Of a stretch of 17,325 bases of DNA, positions 1 through 7,781 are shown piece by piece. Both the position numbers and the translations under genes were made by a program. Under the pieces are notes generated by a model. It saw only the letters and a list, made by a program, of their open reading frames with translations, was not told the origin of the DNA and made no database searches. The stretch lies in the NCBI GenBank assembly GCA_024645145.1, contig JAHEGL010000051.1:1-17325 (forward strand), read 5' to 3'. Each line of letters opens with the position of its first letter. Within the stretch, counting starts at the first letter, position 1. This DNA comes from Planktotalea sp. (GTDB taxonomy: Bacteria > Pseudomonadota > Alphaproteobacteria > Rhodobacterales > Rhodobacteraceae).

Positions 1-48
1 ATGCAAACTCCGCCATCCTCAAAGTGAATTCACAAAAGGACGTTTCAG

Positions 49-660
49 ATGAAGCTCTTCTATAGTTCCGCCTCACCTTATGCGCGCAAAGTTATGGTTT
101 TGCTGCATGAAACTGCTCAGCTCGACGATGTTGAGTTGGTTGAAGGATCCGGCACCCCCCTAGCGCCAAATGCTGACATCATTCAAAAGAACCCGATGGG
201 TAAAATTCCAGCGCTGGAGCGCCCTGACGGCGCAACGCTTTACGATAGCCGTGTGATCTGTGCGTTCCTGGACGCGCGCAAGGGTGACAAGCTGTACCCC
301 TCCGGGACACGCCGCTGGGAGACTTTAACCTTAGAGGCCACAGGCGATGGGATCATGGATGCTGCGCTGTTGATGACTTATGAGGGACGTCTTCGCCCGC
401 AAGAGCTTCAAATGGAGACTTTTGTTGATGCGCAATACGGGAAAATTGCGCAAGCGTGTGCAGCGCTCAATACGCGCTGGATGAGCCATCTTGCTGGTCC
501 GATTGATATGGGGCAAGTCGCTGTGGCTTGCGCGCTCGGCTATGTTGATTTCCGCCACGGTCACCGTGAATGGCGCAAGGGCAATGACGCGCTTGCAACG
601 TGGTTCGAAAGTTTCAGCGAACGTGCATCTATGCTGGCGACAATGCCGCCTGCGTCTTAA
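49..660 (+). CDS. glutathione S-transferase family protein
   Basis: This 203-residue cytosolic protein has the usual two-part GST layout. The N-terminal thioredoxin-like half (about 1-78) begins MKLFYSSASPYARKV, so the catalytic residue is probably one of the serines at 6, 7 or 9. NPMGKIPALE (48-57) carries the cis-proline, and YDSRVICAFLD (65-75) supplies the Asp-Ser pair that holds the glutathione glutamyl group. The rest is the helical C-terminal domain. The family conjugates or reduces substrates with glutathione; the substrate cannot be told from sequence. The start is set by AAAAGGA eight bases upstream of the ATG. Its TAA overlaps the stop codon of the convergent outer-membrane gene within one TTAA. 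The length is normal for the family. The gene is alone on its strand here, so its neighbours say little about its role. Confidence 0.9.
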   Translation: MKLFYSSASPYARKVMVLLHETAQLDDVELVEGSGTPLAPNADIIQKNPMGKIPALERPDGATLYDSRVICAFLDARKGDKLYPSGTRRWETLTLEATGDGIMDAALLMTYEGRLRPQELQMETFVDAQYGKIAQACAALNTRWMSHLAGPIDMGQVAVACALGYVDFRHGHREWRKGNDALATWFESFSERASMLATMPPAS

Positions 661-1319
661 AAGCCATAACTGACACCGACATTGATCGCATTGGTGATGA
701 TGTCGGTGTATAGTGTGCCGCCTCCGACCAACTCAGCTTTGTTGGAAGAGTAGGTGAACTGATACTCCCCAAAAAGCGCCCAGTTGTCGGTCAGATCATA
801 TTTCATACCAGCGGTGAGACGCGCGGCTGGTCCAGTGAGTTGGTATCCAAGCGTCTGATGACCGTTCGCTGATGTTACATCCACGTGCGGCAGAGCAAGA
901 CCAAGTCCAGCGCCAACGTAGGGTGTGAAAGAGCCAAAACGGTCGTTCCAACGTTTCATTACATTTAGTGTGATAATGTTGTGTCCGTCCGTAAACTCCA
1001 TGCGGTTGAAGCCTATTGCGCTGCGCTCTGCTGCGGGGGCGTAGGTTTTGGCATGAGTCAGTTCCGCACCAAAGCCAAGATTAGAGCGCTGCCACCATAT
1101 GACACGCGCCCCGTAATAAGGGGGCGGCGCGAAGCTTTTGCCCTCCCAACCGATCAACGCGTCAAAAGGTGCGCCTGTGCCGGGGTAGTTTCCAGTGACA
1201 CGGCTGTGCGGAGAGCTTTGTGTGCCGCCGTAAAAACTCAGTTCTATTTGTGCGCTTACCGGGGCGGAGAGGGACAATAAAACTGTCAGGCTGGCGAAGA
1301 ACGATAGAATCAAGCGCAT
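657..1319 (-). CDS. outer-membrane beta-barrel protein, LpxQ/lipid A oxidase-like
   Basis: This is a 220-residue exported protein. A signal peptide (about 1-23, ending SAPVSA before QIELSFYGG) is followed by alternating aromatic and polar strands typical of a small eight-stranded barrel. The chain ends NVGVSYGF; a C-terminal phenylalanine after a final amphipathic strand is the classic outer-membrane insertion signal. Similar alphaproteobacterial proteins are often labelled lipid A oxidase (LpxQ-like) or plain outer-membrane protein. I see no motif proving enzymatic activity, so a structural or OmpW-like porin role is equally possible. A GAGGG Shine-Dalgarno lies about eight bases upstream of the ATG. 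The last four bases overlap the convergent GST stop. A perfect 10-base inverted repeat lies inside its 3' end (673-709). Confidence 0.75.
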   Translation of the reverse strand: MRLILSFFASLTVLLSLSAPVSAQIELSFYGGTQSSPHSRVTGNYPGTGAPFDALIGWEGKSFAPPPYYGARVIWWQRSNLGFGAELTHAKTYAPAAERSAIGFNRMEFTDGHNIITLNVMKRWNDRFGSFTPYVGAGLGLALPHVDVTSANGHQTLGYQLTGPAARLTAGMKYDLTDNWALFGEYQFTYSSNKAELVGGGTLYTDIITNAINVGVSYGF

Positions 1320-1361
1320 GGAAAACCCTCACAAGGCGATTTTTGAGCGAAGAATTTAATT

Positions 1362-1541
1362 TTATCTTCTCATATAGAAGTTTGAAGACCCTCTCAACCG
1401 CGACACATCGGCGCTAATTACATTCCTATGCTTTGCTTGCTGGACGAGTTGCCATTGTGGCGCTAGATAGCCCTCGAACCAGTCGCGGGGATTCCATTTT
1501 CGTCTCCTTGCGGCTTGACGCGTTTTTTGCCGCAATGTCAT
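1362..1541 (-). CDS. possible small basic protein antisense to the petA leader
   Basis: A 59-residue reading frame could start at the ATG at 1541-1539 and stop 42 bases before the outer-membrane gene start. The N-terminal third is Arg/Lys rich, and the middle reads [13 protein letters not shown], with three tryptophans within about 17 residues, which looks more protein-like than a random frame. Against it, there is no good ribosome-binding site at this ATG, the end uses AGA/AGG/TTG codons, and the frame overlaps the candidate promoters of both flanking genes. A strong AAGGAG lies inside, six bases before another ATG (minus strand, about 1497) in a different frame that encodes only 23 residues. 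I do not recognise the protein; it may be a decayed gene or chance. Confidence 0.2.
   Translation of the reverse strand: MTLRQKTRQAARRRKWNPRDWFEGYLAPQWQLVQQAKHRNVISADVSRLRGSSNFYMRR
1369..1397 (-). promoter_or_regulatory. candidate promoter of the outer-membrane gene
   Basis: On the minus strand TTGAGA (1397-1392) and TATGAG (1374-1369) are separated by 17 bases, a sigma70-like arrangement about 50 bases upstream of the start at 1319. Both boxes are imperfect, so this is a plausible rather than firm promoter. Confidence 0.4.
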
Positions 1542-1544
1542 TCT
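1515..1544 (+). promoter_or_regulatory. weak candidate promoter of petABC
   Basis: TTGACG (1515-1520) matches five of six bases of a -35 box. With an 18-base spacer the -10 position reads CATTCT, which is poor. Transcription would begin near 1550, just ahead of the petA ribosome-binding site at 1563-1568. The -35 box is good but the overall support is low. The rest of the 1320-1574 gap shows no RNA gene. Confidence 0.3.
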
Positions 1545-1574
1545 GACCAGCGGTCCAGATATGGAGAGAACCTC

Positions 1575-2135
1575 GTGTCCCACGCAGACGAAAACGAAGG
1601 CACCCGTAGGGATTTCCTCTACTATGCAACAGCAGGCGCTGGTGCAGTAACAGTTGGTGCAGCAGCTTGGCCGCTAGTGAACCAGATGAACCCATCTGCC
1701 GATGTAAGGGCATTGTCCTCTATTCAAGTTGACGTTTCTGGCGTCGAGCCCGGAACTCAGTTGACGGTCAAATGGCTTGGTAAGCCTGTTTTCATTCGAC
1801 GTCGTACCGAAGCAGAGATTGCGGAAGCCCGTGATGTTGACCTCGCTGTGTTGATCGATGGCGACGCGCGTAACACCAACCTTGGCGAAGTCGACGCGTC
1901 CGATGAAAACCGTTCGCTCGATGAAACAGGCGAATGGTTGGTCATGATGGGCGTTTGTACGCACCTTGGCTGCGTTCCGCTTGGTGATGGCGCCGGCGAC
2001 TACAATGGTTGGTTCTGCCCATGCCACGGTTCGCACTACGACACATCCGGCCGTATCCGCAAAGGACCTGCACCGACGAACCTTCCGGTTCCGCCAGTAG
2101 CCTTTGTAAACGACTCAACAATTAAACTCGGTTAA
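1575..2135 (+). CDS. petA: ubiquinol-cytochrome c reductase iron-sulfur subunit (Rieske protein)
   Basis: This is the [2Fe-2S] subunit of the cytochrome bc1 complex, which passes one electron from ubiquinol to cytochrome c1 on the periplasmic side. The chosen start is the GTG at 1575, preceded by GGAGAG, because the encoded N-terminus ([20 protein letters not shown]) matches Rhodobacter-type Rieske proteins. An in-frame TTG at 1515 would add 20 unlikely residues. The twin arginines at 11-12 followed by a hydrophobic stretch (14-35) form an uncleaved Tat signal-anchor. CTHLGC (128-133) and CPCHGSH (148-154) supply cluster ligands C128, H130, C148 and H151 and the C133-C150 disulfide. At 186 residues it is full length. 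It is the first gene of petABC, with petB starting 14 bases after its stop. Confidence 0.97.
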   Translation: MSHADENEGTRRDFLYYATAGAGAVTVGAAAWPLVNQMNPSADVRALSSIQVDVSGVEPGTQLTVKWLGKPVFIRRRTEAEIAEARDVDLAVLIDGDARNTNLGEVDASDENRSLDETGEWLVMMGVCTHLGCVPLGDGAGDYNGWFCPCHGSHYDTSGRIRKGPAPTNLPVPPVAFVNDSTIKLG

Positions 2136-2149
2136 GGGAGAGCAAACAG

Positions 2150-3475
2150 ATGTCTGGAATTCCTCACGACCATTACGAGCCGAAGTCAAACGGCGCAAAG
2201 TGGGTGCACTCGCGCCTGCCCGTTATTGGCTTGCTCTACGATACCATCATGATCCCAACGCCCAAGAACCTTAATTGGATGTGGATCTGGGGTATCATTT
2301 TGACGTTCTGTCTCGCGATGCAGATTATCACGGGCGTTATCCTTGCAATGCACTACACACCGCATGTTGATCTTGCGTTCGCATCTGTCGAACACATCAT
2401 GCGCAACGTAAATGGCGGTCACATGATCCGCTATTTGCACATGAACGGCGCATCTTTGTTTTTTGTTGCTGTTTATGCACACATCTTCCGTGGTCTTTAC
2501 TACGGCTCATACAAGAGCCCGCGTGAAATCACATGGATCATTGGTATGTTGATCTTCGTTCTGATGATGGGCGCAGGTTTCATGGGCTACGTTCTTCCAT
2601 GGGGTCAAATGTCCTTCTGGGGTGCGACTGTTATCACGGGTCTGTTCGGTGCGATCCCATTCGTGGGTGAGGCAATTCAAACGTTGCTGCTGGGCGGTCC
2701 TGCCGTTGATAACGCGACGCTGAACCGCTTCTTCTCGTTGCACTACTTGCTGCCTTTTGTGATTGCCGGACTTGTGATCGTTCACATCTGGGCCTTCCAC
2801 ACGACAGGCAACAACAACCCAACGGGTGTCGAAGTTCGTCGCACATCTAAAGCAGACGCTGAGAAAGACACGCTTCCATTCTGGCCCTACTTCGTGATCA
2901 AGGATTTGTTCGCGCTTGCGGTCATCTTGGCTGTGTTCTTCGCTATCGTTGGCTTCATGCCGAACTATTTGGGTCACCCAGATAACTACATCGAAGCAAA
3001 CGCGCTGGCGACGCCTGCACACATTGTTCCTGAGTGGTACTTCTTGCCATTCTACGCAATCTTGCGCGCGTTCACATCTGAAGTCTGGATCGTGATCTTC
3101 TTCGAATTCATTTCAGGTGGCATCATCGACGCGAAGTTCTTCGGTGTTCTCGCGATGTTCGGCGCGATCATCGTGATGGCGCTGGCACCGTGGCTCGACA
3201 CATCGTCTGTACGCTCCGGTCGTTACCGCCCAATGTTCAAGTGGTGGTTCTGGATCTTGGTTGCGGACTTTGTATTCCTCACATGGCTCGGTGCTATGCC
3301 TGCGGAAGAGCCTTATGCAACGCTCTCGTTGATCGGTTCTGCCTACTGGTTCGGTTACTTCCTGGTGATCTTGCCACTGTTGGGTGTAATTGAGAAACCA
3401 TTGCCACAGCCTGCCACAATCGAAGAAGACTTTGCTTCCCACTATGGCAAGTCTGACGCGACACCGGCTGAATAA
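2150..3475 (+). CDS. petB: cytochrome b subunit of the bc1 complex
   Basis: This 441-residue polytopic inner-membrane protein holds hemes bL and bH and both quinone sites of the bc1 complex. The four heme-ligand histidines are at H97, H111, H198 and H212, with the 13- and 14-residue spacings expected for cytochrome b. GYVLPWG (146-152) and PEWY (294-297) frame the quinol-oxidation (Qo) site. About eight transmembrane helices are evident, followed by a short hydrophilic tail typical of the alphaproteobacterial form. The start is preceded by GGGAGAG. The gene is also called fbcB or cytB. petC follows after 16 bases. Nothing is missing or unusual. Confidence 0.98.
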   Translation: MSGIPHDHYEPKSNGAKWVHSRLPVIGLLYDTIMIPTPKNLNWMWIWGIILTFCLAMQIITGVILAMHYTPHVDLAFASVEHIMRNVNGGHMIRYLHMNGASLFFVAVYAHIFRGLYYGSYKSPREITWIIGMLIFVLMMGAGFMGYVLPWGQMSFWGATVITGLFGAIPFVGEAIQTLLLGGPAVDNATLNRFFSLHYLLPFVIAGLVIVHIWAFHTTGNNNPTGVEVRRTSKADAEKDTLPFWPYFVIKDLFALAVILAVFFAIVGFMPNYLGHPDNYIEANALATPAHIVPEWYFLPFYAILRAFTSEVWIVIFFEFISGGIIDAKFFGVLAMFGAIIVMALAPWLDTSSVRSGRYRPMFKWWFWILVADFVFLTWLGAMPAEEPYATLSLIGSAYWFGYFLVILPLLGVIEKPLPQPATIEEDFASHYGKSDATPAE

Positions 3476-3491
3476 GAAAGGACTGAGGACA

Positions 3492-4289
3492 ATGTTTAAG
3501 AAACTCAGCATCGCAGCAATTGCTGCACTGGCCCTCACATCCGGCGCGTTTGCGGCGGGTGGCGGTGATCAGAAGATCGAAAACATCGATTTCTCTTTCG
3601 ATGGCCCATTTGGCAAATTCGATCAAAACCAGCTCCAGCGTGGCCTACAGGTCTACACTGAAGTTTGTTCTGCTTGCCATGGCTTGAAGTATGTGCCCCT
3701 TCGCACGCTTGCTGACGAAGGCGGTCCACACTTGCCCGAAGATCAGGTTCGCGCGTACGCGGCAGACAACTTCGAAGTCTATGACGAGTCGATTGAAGAT
3801 TTCCGCGCGGCAACGCCGGTTGACCACTTCCCAGAAAACAACGGCGCAGGCGCACCCGACCTATCCATGATGGCAAAGGCGCGCGCGGGCTTCCACGGTC
3901 CTTACGGCACAGGTATCAACCAGTTGCTCAAAGGTATGGGTGGTCCTGACTATATTGCGTCTTTGCTCCTCGGCTACACTGGCGAAGAGAAAGAAGAAGC
4001 AGGCGTAACTCTGTATGAAAATACGGCGTTCCCGGGCGGCTGGATTTCCATGGCGCCCCCGCTCTATGGTGAAGACGTTGATTACAACGACGGGCATGCC
4101 AATGACCTGCGCAGCATTTCGGAAGACGTTTCTGCATTTTTGATGTGGACAGCGGAACCAAAGATGATGGCGCGCAAGCAGGCTGGCTTCGTCTCCGTGT
4201 TCTTCCTGACGGTTCTTTCCGTTCTCTTGTATCTCACGAACAAGCGGATCTGGGCACCGATCAAAGGTAAAGGTCGCAAAGAGAGCTGA
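3492..4289 (+). CDS. petC: cytochrome c1 of the bc1 complex
   Basis: This 265-residue membrane-anchored periplasmic c-type cytochrome receives electrons from the Rieske protein and passes them to soluble or membrane cytochrome c. A Sec signal peptide (about 1-21, ending GAFA-AGGG) is followed by the heme-binding CSACH (C59, C62, H63). The axial methionine is probably M187 in [10 protein letters not shown]-terminal anchor helix (about 231-249) ends in a basic tail. The ATG at 3492 is chosen because the signal peptide begins there, with AAAGGA nine bases upstream; the frame is open further upstream only across the petB end. The only cysteines are the two heme ones, so it lacks the extra disulfide described in Rhodobacter capsulatus cytochrome c1. 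It is the last gene of the operon and ends 25 bases before a strong terminator. Confidence 0.97.
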   Translation: MFKKLSIAAIAALALTSGAFAAGGGDQKIENIDFSFDGPFGKFDQNQLQRGLQVYTEVCSACHGLKYVPLRTLADEGGPHLPEDQVRAYAADNFEVYDESIEDFRAATPVDHFPENNGAGAPDLSMMAKARAGFHGPYGTGINQLLKGMGGPDYIASLLLGYTGEEKEEAGVTLYENTAFPGGWISMAPPLYGEDVDYNDGHANDLRSISEDVSAFLMWTAEPKMMARKQAGFVSVFFLTVLSVLLYLTNKRIWAPIKGKGRKES

Positions 4290-4314
4290 TCCCTTTCTCC
4301 TTAATGTAAAATCG

Positions 4315-4348
4315 AAACCCCTGTGAGAGTGATCTCACAGGGGTTTTT
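4315..4348. terminator. bidirectional terminator between petC and thiQ
   Basis: A perfect 14-base-pair stem (4315-4328 with 4333-4346) with a GTGA loop is followed by TTTTTATTT on the plus strand and has an A-rich 5' flank that serves as a T-tract on the minus strand. The thiQ stop codon (4349-4347) abuts the stem, so one hairpin ends both convergent operons. Confidence 0.9.
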
Positions 4349-5042
4349 ATTTGCCTAAGTATGCCCGCAGGGGCTCAGGTGGGTTATCCAGCAATTCATC
4401 CGTGGCTGTTGGTGCATGAGCGAGCCCTTCTGCGACTAGAATGGTATTTTCACAGATGCGCCTTGCGTCTTCAGGATCATGGCTCACCATCAAGAGACCA
4501 GTGCCAAGGTTTTCACAGAGTTCTGCTACCAGATCGAGCATTTCAATCTTCAAGGCGGGGCCAAGCGCTGCAAATGGTTCGTCAAGCAACAGCATTGGTT
4601 TGCGCTGAACCAACACTCTGGCGAGTGCGACGCGGCTTTGTTGACCACCTGAAAGTTCGGCTGGCTTACGGTCGTCTATGCCTAATAGCCCAACTGACAG
4701 GAGTGCCTCTCGAACACGCGTCTTGTCTTTCGCGGACAGGCGCAAAGACGGCCGAAGCCCCAACCCAACATTCTGCGCGACGCTCATATGTGGAAATAGA
4801 TTATTGTCTTGGAACAGAACCGAAAAGGGCCGCGCATTTGGAGCCGTGGAACTAATATCTGCACCGTTCCAAAACAGCTGCCCTGCGGCGGGTTTCAAAA
4901 ACCCCGCAAGCGCCATGAGGAGTGTTGATTTACCAGCGCCAGACGGGCCAATCACCGCGGCGCGCGCAGCAGGATCAATGCGGAACGAAGCGCGCAGCGC
5001 AAACGAGCCTTGACGCAACTCGATGTTCTTTAACTCAAGCAT
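4347..5042 (-). CDS. thiQ: thiamine ABC transporter ATP-binding protein
   Basis: This 231-residue ATPase powers import of thiamine, thiamine phosphate and TPP. The motifs are in order: Walker A GPSGAGKST (32-40), Q-loop Q78, signature LSGGQ (130-134), Walker B LLLDEP (151-156) and H-loop H188. The start at 5042 is chosen because MLELKNIELR is the usual N-terminus, while the frame upstream to 5123 lies inside thiP. Its first eight bases overlap the end of thiP, which suggests translational coupling. The D-loop reads AALGPALK, with glycine (161) where ABC ATPases usually have aspartate. It is the last gene of the TPP-riboswitch operon and ends at a bidirectional terminator. The identity rests on operon context as much as on sequence. 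Confidence 0.93.
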   Translation of the reverse strand: MLELKNIELRQGSFALRASFRIDPAARAAVIGPSGAGKSTLLMALAGFLKPAAGQLFWNGADISSTAPNARPFSVLFQDNNLFPHMSVAQNVGLGLRPSLRLSAKDKTRVREALLSVGLLGIDDRKPAELSGGQQSRVALARVLVQRKPMLLLDEPFAALGPALKIEMLDLVAELCENLGTGLLMVSHDPEDARRICENTILVAEGLAHAPTATDELLDNPPEPLRAYLGK

Positions 5043-6594
5043 TTTTGCGCCCCCACATGTCGCAGACCCAAAATAGAGCAAATGACAAAAGTGCCAATAA
5101 GAGGGCCGCACCCGCTGCATCATCCATCCGATATGCGCCCATCAAACGATAGATTTGTAACGGTAAAGTCGCGTCCTCTGTGCCTGCAAACAGTGCAATT
5201 ACGCCAAGATCACCCATCGACAATGCCGCCGCCAGACCGATGGCAAACCCTAGCGGTGCGCGTACACGGGGCAAAACGATGAGCCTTAGCATTGATGATC
5301 GGGATAGGCCCAAACTCTGTGAAAGTTTCCCGTAGCTTTCAAATACGTCTTGGACAGCGGGGATTAAGACTCTCAAGGCAAAGGGCAATGCCATAACGGC
5401 GTTGACGCAAGCGGTGACAACCGTTCCCCAATCTTGTGGTGGGGCAATAGGAAAAATCACGATAAACAGTCCTGTGCCTATCACTAAAGGTGAAGCAGCA
5501 AGCGCAAGCAATCCGGCACTTTCGATCCATGCAAACCTTACAGCAGAAAGCGCAATAGATATGCTTAGCACAAAAGCCAAGGTCGCCGATGCGAAGGCAA
5601 TTTTAAGCGAAAGCCAGCTCGAATTCCAAACAGACAGCGGAAGATCTGGAAGAGCCGTGATGCCGCGAATGCCGACCGCACCCATCGGGACTAATAGAAA
5701 TAATGTCGCGCATAAGATCGCGATAAAGTCGCCCAGATGCGCGATACGGGTCTGGCCATCCCAACGTAGGACAACGCGATCCAAACCTTTGCCAAAGCCC
5801 TCTTGTCCTTGGCTCGCCCAAAGCGCAAATAACGCAGCGCTTCCTGCCATGATCAGTTGCACACTTGCCAACATCGCAGCTTTGCCTAGGTCGAAGTCAA
5901 ATCGAAACGCCTGATAGATCGCGAGTTCTACGGTGGTTGCGCGCGGACCCCCACCTAAGGTCAGCGAAACCGCAAAGCTTGAGAGGCAAATCGCAAAGAC
6001 GATCGCAAATGCCCCGGGCACAGTGCGTTTCAACATCGGATATTCTAAATAGCGCGCGATTTCATGCGCGGAGAACCCAAGCTGCGCAGCAAGGCGGAAG
6101 CGCTCGGCAGGAATGCTCGACCAGCCTTGCAAAACTATCCGAGTGGCAAGGGGAAGGTTGAAAAACACATGGGCGATGACAACGCCATGAAACCCGTAGA
6201 TCGGAATTGCAGGTAGGCCAAAAACCTCTAGCAGTTGTGATATCCAACCGGAGCGCCCAAAGACAGCAAGCAGCCCCATAACGGCAACGATCACCGGTAG
6301 TAGAAAGGGTGCGCCAAGCAAGGTGATCAATAAAGAGCGCCCTAAAAACTGCCGTCTGCTCAGCGCTTTGGCGACAGGGATGGCAAACAGCACGCTCAAT
6401 GCTGCTGATAGTAATGCTTGTGAGACTGTAAACCTTACCGCCGCCCAATCGCTTGGCCCAAGCTGCCCTGCCTCAGGCGCATAACTTGCGACGACACCCA
6501 AAGTTCCAAGGATAAGGGCAGCCACCAATGTCGCTGCCCCAAGCCCAACCCATGGGTTGATCAAAGGTTTTATTTGCTGAGTGCGGTAAGCCAT
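5035..6594 (-). CDS. thiP: thiamine ABC transporter permease
   Basis: This 519-residue inner-membrane protein contains two fused permease halves (about 1-265 and 280-519) with roughly twelve hydrophobic segments. This is the double-permease layout of ThiP. Each half has an EAA-type cytoplasmic loop that docks on the ATPase: AAQLGFSAHEIARYLEYP (about 169-186) and LSQSLGLSRSSMLRLIVLP (about 424-442). The start at 6594 overlaps the end of thiB by 25 bases and lacks a strong Shine-Dalgarno, which fits translation coupled to thiB. The end overlaps thiQ by eight bases. The length is normal for the family. Confidence 0.94.
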   Translation of the reverse strand: MAYRTQQIKPLINPWVGLGAATLVAALILGTLGVVASYAPEAGQLGPSDWAAVRFTVSQALLSAALSVLFAIPVAKALSRRQFLGRSLLITLLGAPFLLPVIVAVMGLLAVFGRSGWISQLLEVFGLPAIPIYGFHGVVIAHVFFNLPLATRIVLQGWSSIPAERFRLAAQLGFSAHEIARYLEYPMLKRTVPGAFAIVFAICLSSFAVSLTLGGGPRATTVELAIYQAFRFDFDLGKAAMLASVQLIMAGSAALFALWASQGQEGFGKGLDRVVLRWDGQTRIAHLGDFIAILCATLFLLVPMGAVGIRGITALPDLPLSVWNSSWLSLKIAFASATLAFVLSISIALSAVRFAWIESAGLLALAASPLVIGTGLFIVIFPIAPPQDWGTVVTACVNAVMALPFALRVLIPAVQDVFESYGKLSQSLGLSRSSMLRLIVLPRVRAPLGFAIGLAAALSMGDLGVIALFAGTEDATLPLQIYRLMGAYRMDDAAGAALLLALLSFALFWVCDMWGRKNA

Positions 6595-7547
6595 TCAGCC
6601 AATGCCGCATCACGAACTGCTGGCGCATCCTCTGCTGGAACCAACAATGATTTTGTAGGCGTAACAAGTGTCTCAAACCCGTTCGGTAAGCCGGCTGCTG
6701 GCGTGACTGCCGGATACATCCAGTTCGTGGTTGGAATGATCGTTTGGAACTCTTCGTTGACCATAAACGCGAGGAACTGGTCTGCCAGCTCCGGCTGATC
6801 CGAAGAGGCCAACTTGCCTGCGACTTCGACCTGCAAATAGTGCCCTTCGTCGAATGCTGCTGCGGCAAAACCTGCGTCCTCTTCAGCAATCAAGTGATAG
6901 GCAGGCGACGTGGTATAGGACAACGCCATGTCTGCTTCGCCCTCAAGAAACAGGCCGTAAGCTTCGGACCAGCCCTTCGTCACAGTCACGATATTGTCTG
7001 ACAGGCTTTCCCAAATCATCGGGGCTTCATCGCCATAGGCAGCTTTGACCCACATAAGCAAACCAAGACCGGGGGTCGATGAGCGAGGATCTTGAATAAC
7101 AATCTTCAGGTCGCTTTCGCCTAATGCCTTCAAGCTTGTTGGCGCGTCGATGCCTGTTTTATGAACGAATGCGAAATACCCCCAGTCGTAGGGTACAAAC
7201 GTTTCATCATTCCATTCAATCGGTAAACTATACTGTGCGCTCACGCTTTGCGCTGCAAACAGCTCCGTCGCGTTGGCCGCGGCTGTTAAGTTGGTATCCA
7301 AGCCAAGCACAACGTCTGCCTCCGTGCTTGCGCCCTCAAGCTTGATGCGCGCAAGCAAGGCTGCGCCATCGCCAGCACCGACGAATTTCAAATCACATCC
7401 GCACTCAGCCTCAAAAGCTTTTTCGACAGCAGGGCCGGGGCCCCAGTCGGATACAAAACTGTCGTAGGTGTAAACCACCAATTCAGGCGTTTCTGCTGCA
7501 GCCATACTCGCTGCAAAAACACCCGCGATACATCCAAGATACTTCAT
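6570..7547 (-). CDS. thiB: thiamine-binding periplasmic protein
   Basis: This 325-residue exported solute-binding protein delivers thiamine and its phosphates to ThiPQ. A signal peptide (about 1-18, ending SMAAA before ETPELVVYTYDSF) precedes the hallmark YTYDSFVSDWGPGP region of ThiB proteins. The early cysteine in the signal is not in a convincing lipobox, so a soluble periplasmic protein is likely. The ATG at 7547 is chosen because GGAGGA lies just five bases upstream; the TTG at 7559 is itself part of that Shine-Dalgarno region. It is the first gene of thiBPQ. Expression is probably repressed by TPP through the riboswitch at 7606-7687. Confidence 0.94.
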   Translation of the reverse strand: MKYLGCIAGVFAASMAAAETPELVVYTYDSFVSDWGPGPAVEKAFEAECGCDLKFVGAGDGAALLARIKLEGASTEADVVLGLDTNLTAAANATELFAAQSVSAQYSLPIEWNDETFVPYDWGYFAFVHKTGIDAPTSLKALGESDLKIVIQDPRSSTPGLGLLMWVKAAYGDEAPMIWESLSDNIVTVTKGWSEAYGLFLEGEADMALSYTTSPAYHLIAEEDAGFAAAAFDEGHYLQVEVAGKLASSDQPELADQFLAFMVNEEFQTIIPTTNWMYPAVTPAAGLPNGFETLVTPTKSLLVPAEDAPAVRDAALAEWLTALSK

Positions 7548-7552
7548 CGCAT

Positions 7553-7605
7553 CCTCCAATAAATGTAGGCGGACGGTTGGATAGGGTTGGAGATAGTGTT
7601 TCCAG
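7553..7605 (-). promoter_or_regulatory. thiB leader with Shine-Dalgarno-masking sequence
   Basis: On the minus strand UCUCCAA (7593-7587) can pair with UUGGAGG (7559-7553), which contains the thiB Shine-Dalgarno, giving seven pairs with one G-U. There is no poly-U terminator between riboswitch and gene, so control is probably at translation initiation. The leader also has two copies of TCCAACC (7591-7585 and 7581-7575), giving a second partial pairing partner. The pairing is seen; the mechanism is inferred. Confidence 0.5.
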
Positions 7606-7687
7606 ACCTTCCCTCCGCCGGTCCTAACCGGTTCAGGTTCTACGGGTCATGCGTGCGCATATCTCAGCCAGTTTGGCCCCCCGAGGT
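7606..7687 (-). ncRNA. TPP riboswitch (THI element) controlling thiBPQ
   Basis: Read on the minus strand, the element contains the conserved core pieces in order: GGGGGGCC, GGCTGAGA, ACCC, GAACCTGA, the CCGG-TTAGGA-CCGG hairpin, and GCGGAGGGAA. P1 closes through ACCU (7687-7684) and AGGU (7609-7606). A short variable P3 stem (AUGC/GCAU) sits between CUGAGA and ACCC. TPP riboswitches sense thiamine pyrophosphate and turn off thiamine synthesis or uptake genes. It lies about 60 bases upstream of thiB and reads away from aroC. Confidence 0.95.
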
Positions 7688-7781
7688 ACTGCTTTGGTAG
7701 GATGGGTCAAACGACTTGTCCAGCGAAATCCCTTGAGAGCCGTGCGCGGCCTATGTAACAGGGGCGTAAAGGAGCTATCTC

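Noticed and set aside
2507..3022. 171-residue open frame antisense to petB
   Set aside because: It lies entirely inside petB, has a low-complexity Arg/His/Gln-rich composition typical of reverse-strand shadows, and has no ribosome site.
3390..3491. Upstream extension of petC
   Set aside because: The extra 34 residues come from reading the petB end out of frame; the signal peptide and ribosome site place the start at 3492.
5043..5123. Upstream extension of thiQ
   Set aside because: It lies within thiP coding sequence and precedes the normal ThiQ N-terminus.
7716..7761. Possible aroC promoter boxes (TTGTCC, TTGAGA/TAACAG)
   Set aside because: TTGTCC has no matching -10, and TTGAGA/TAACAG would start transcription inside the ribosome-binding site.
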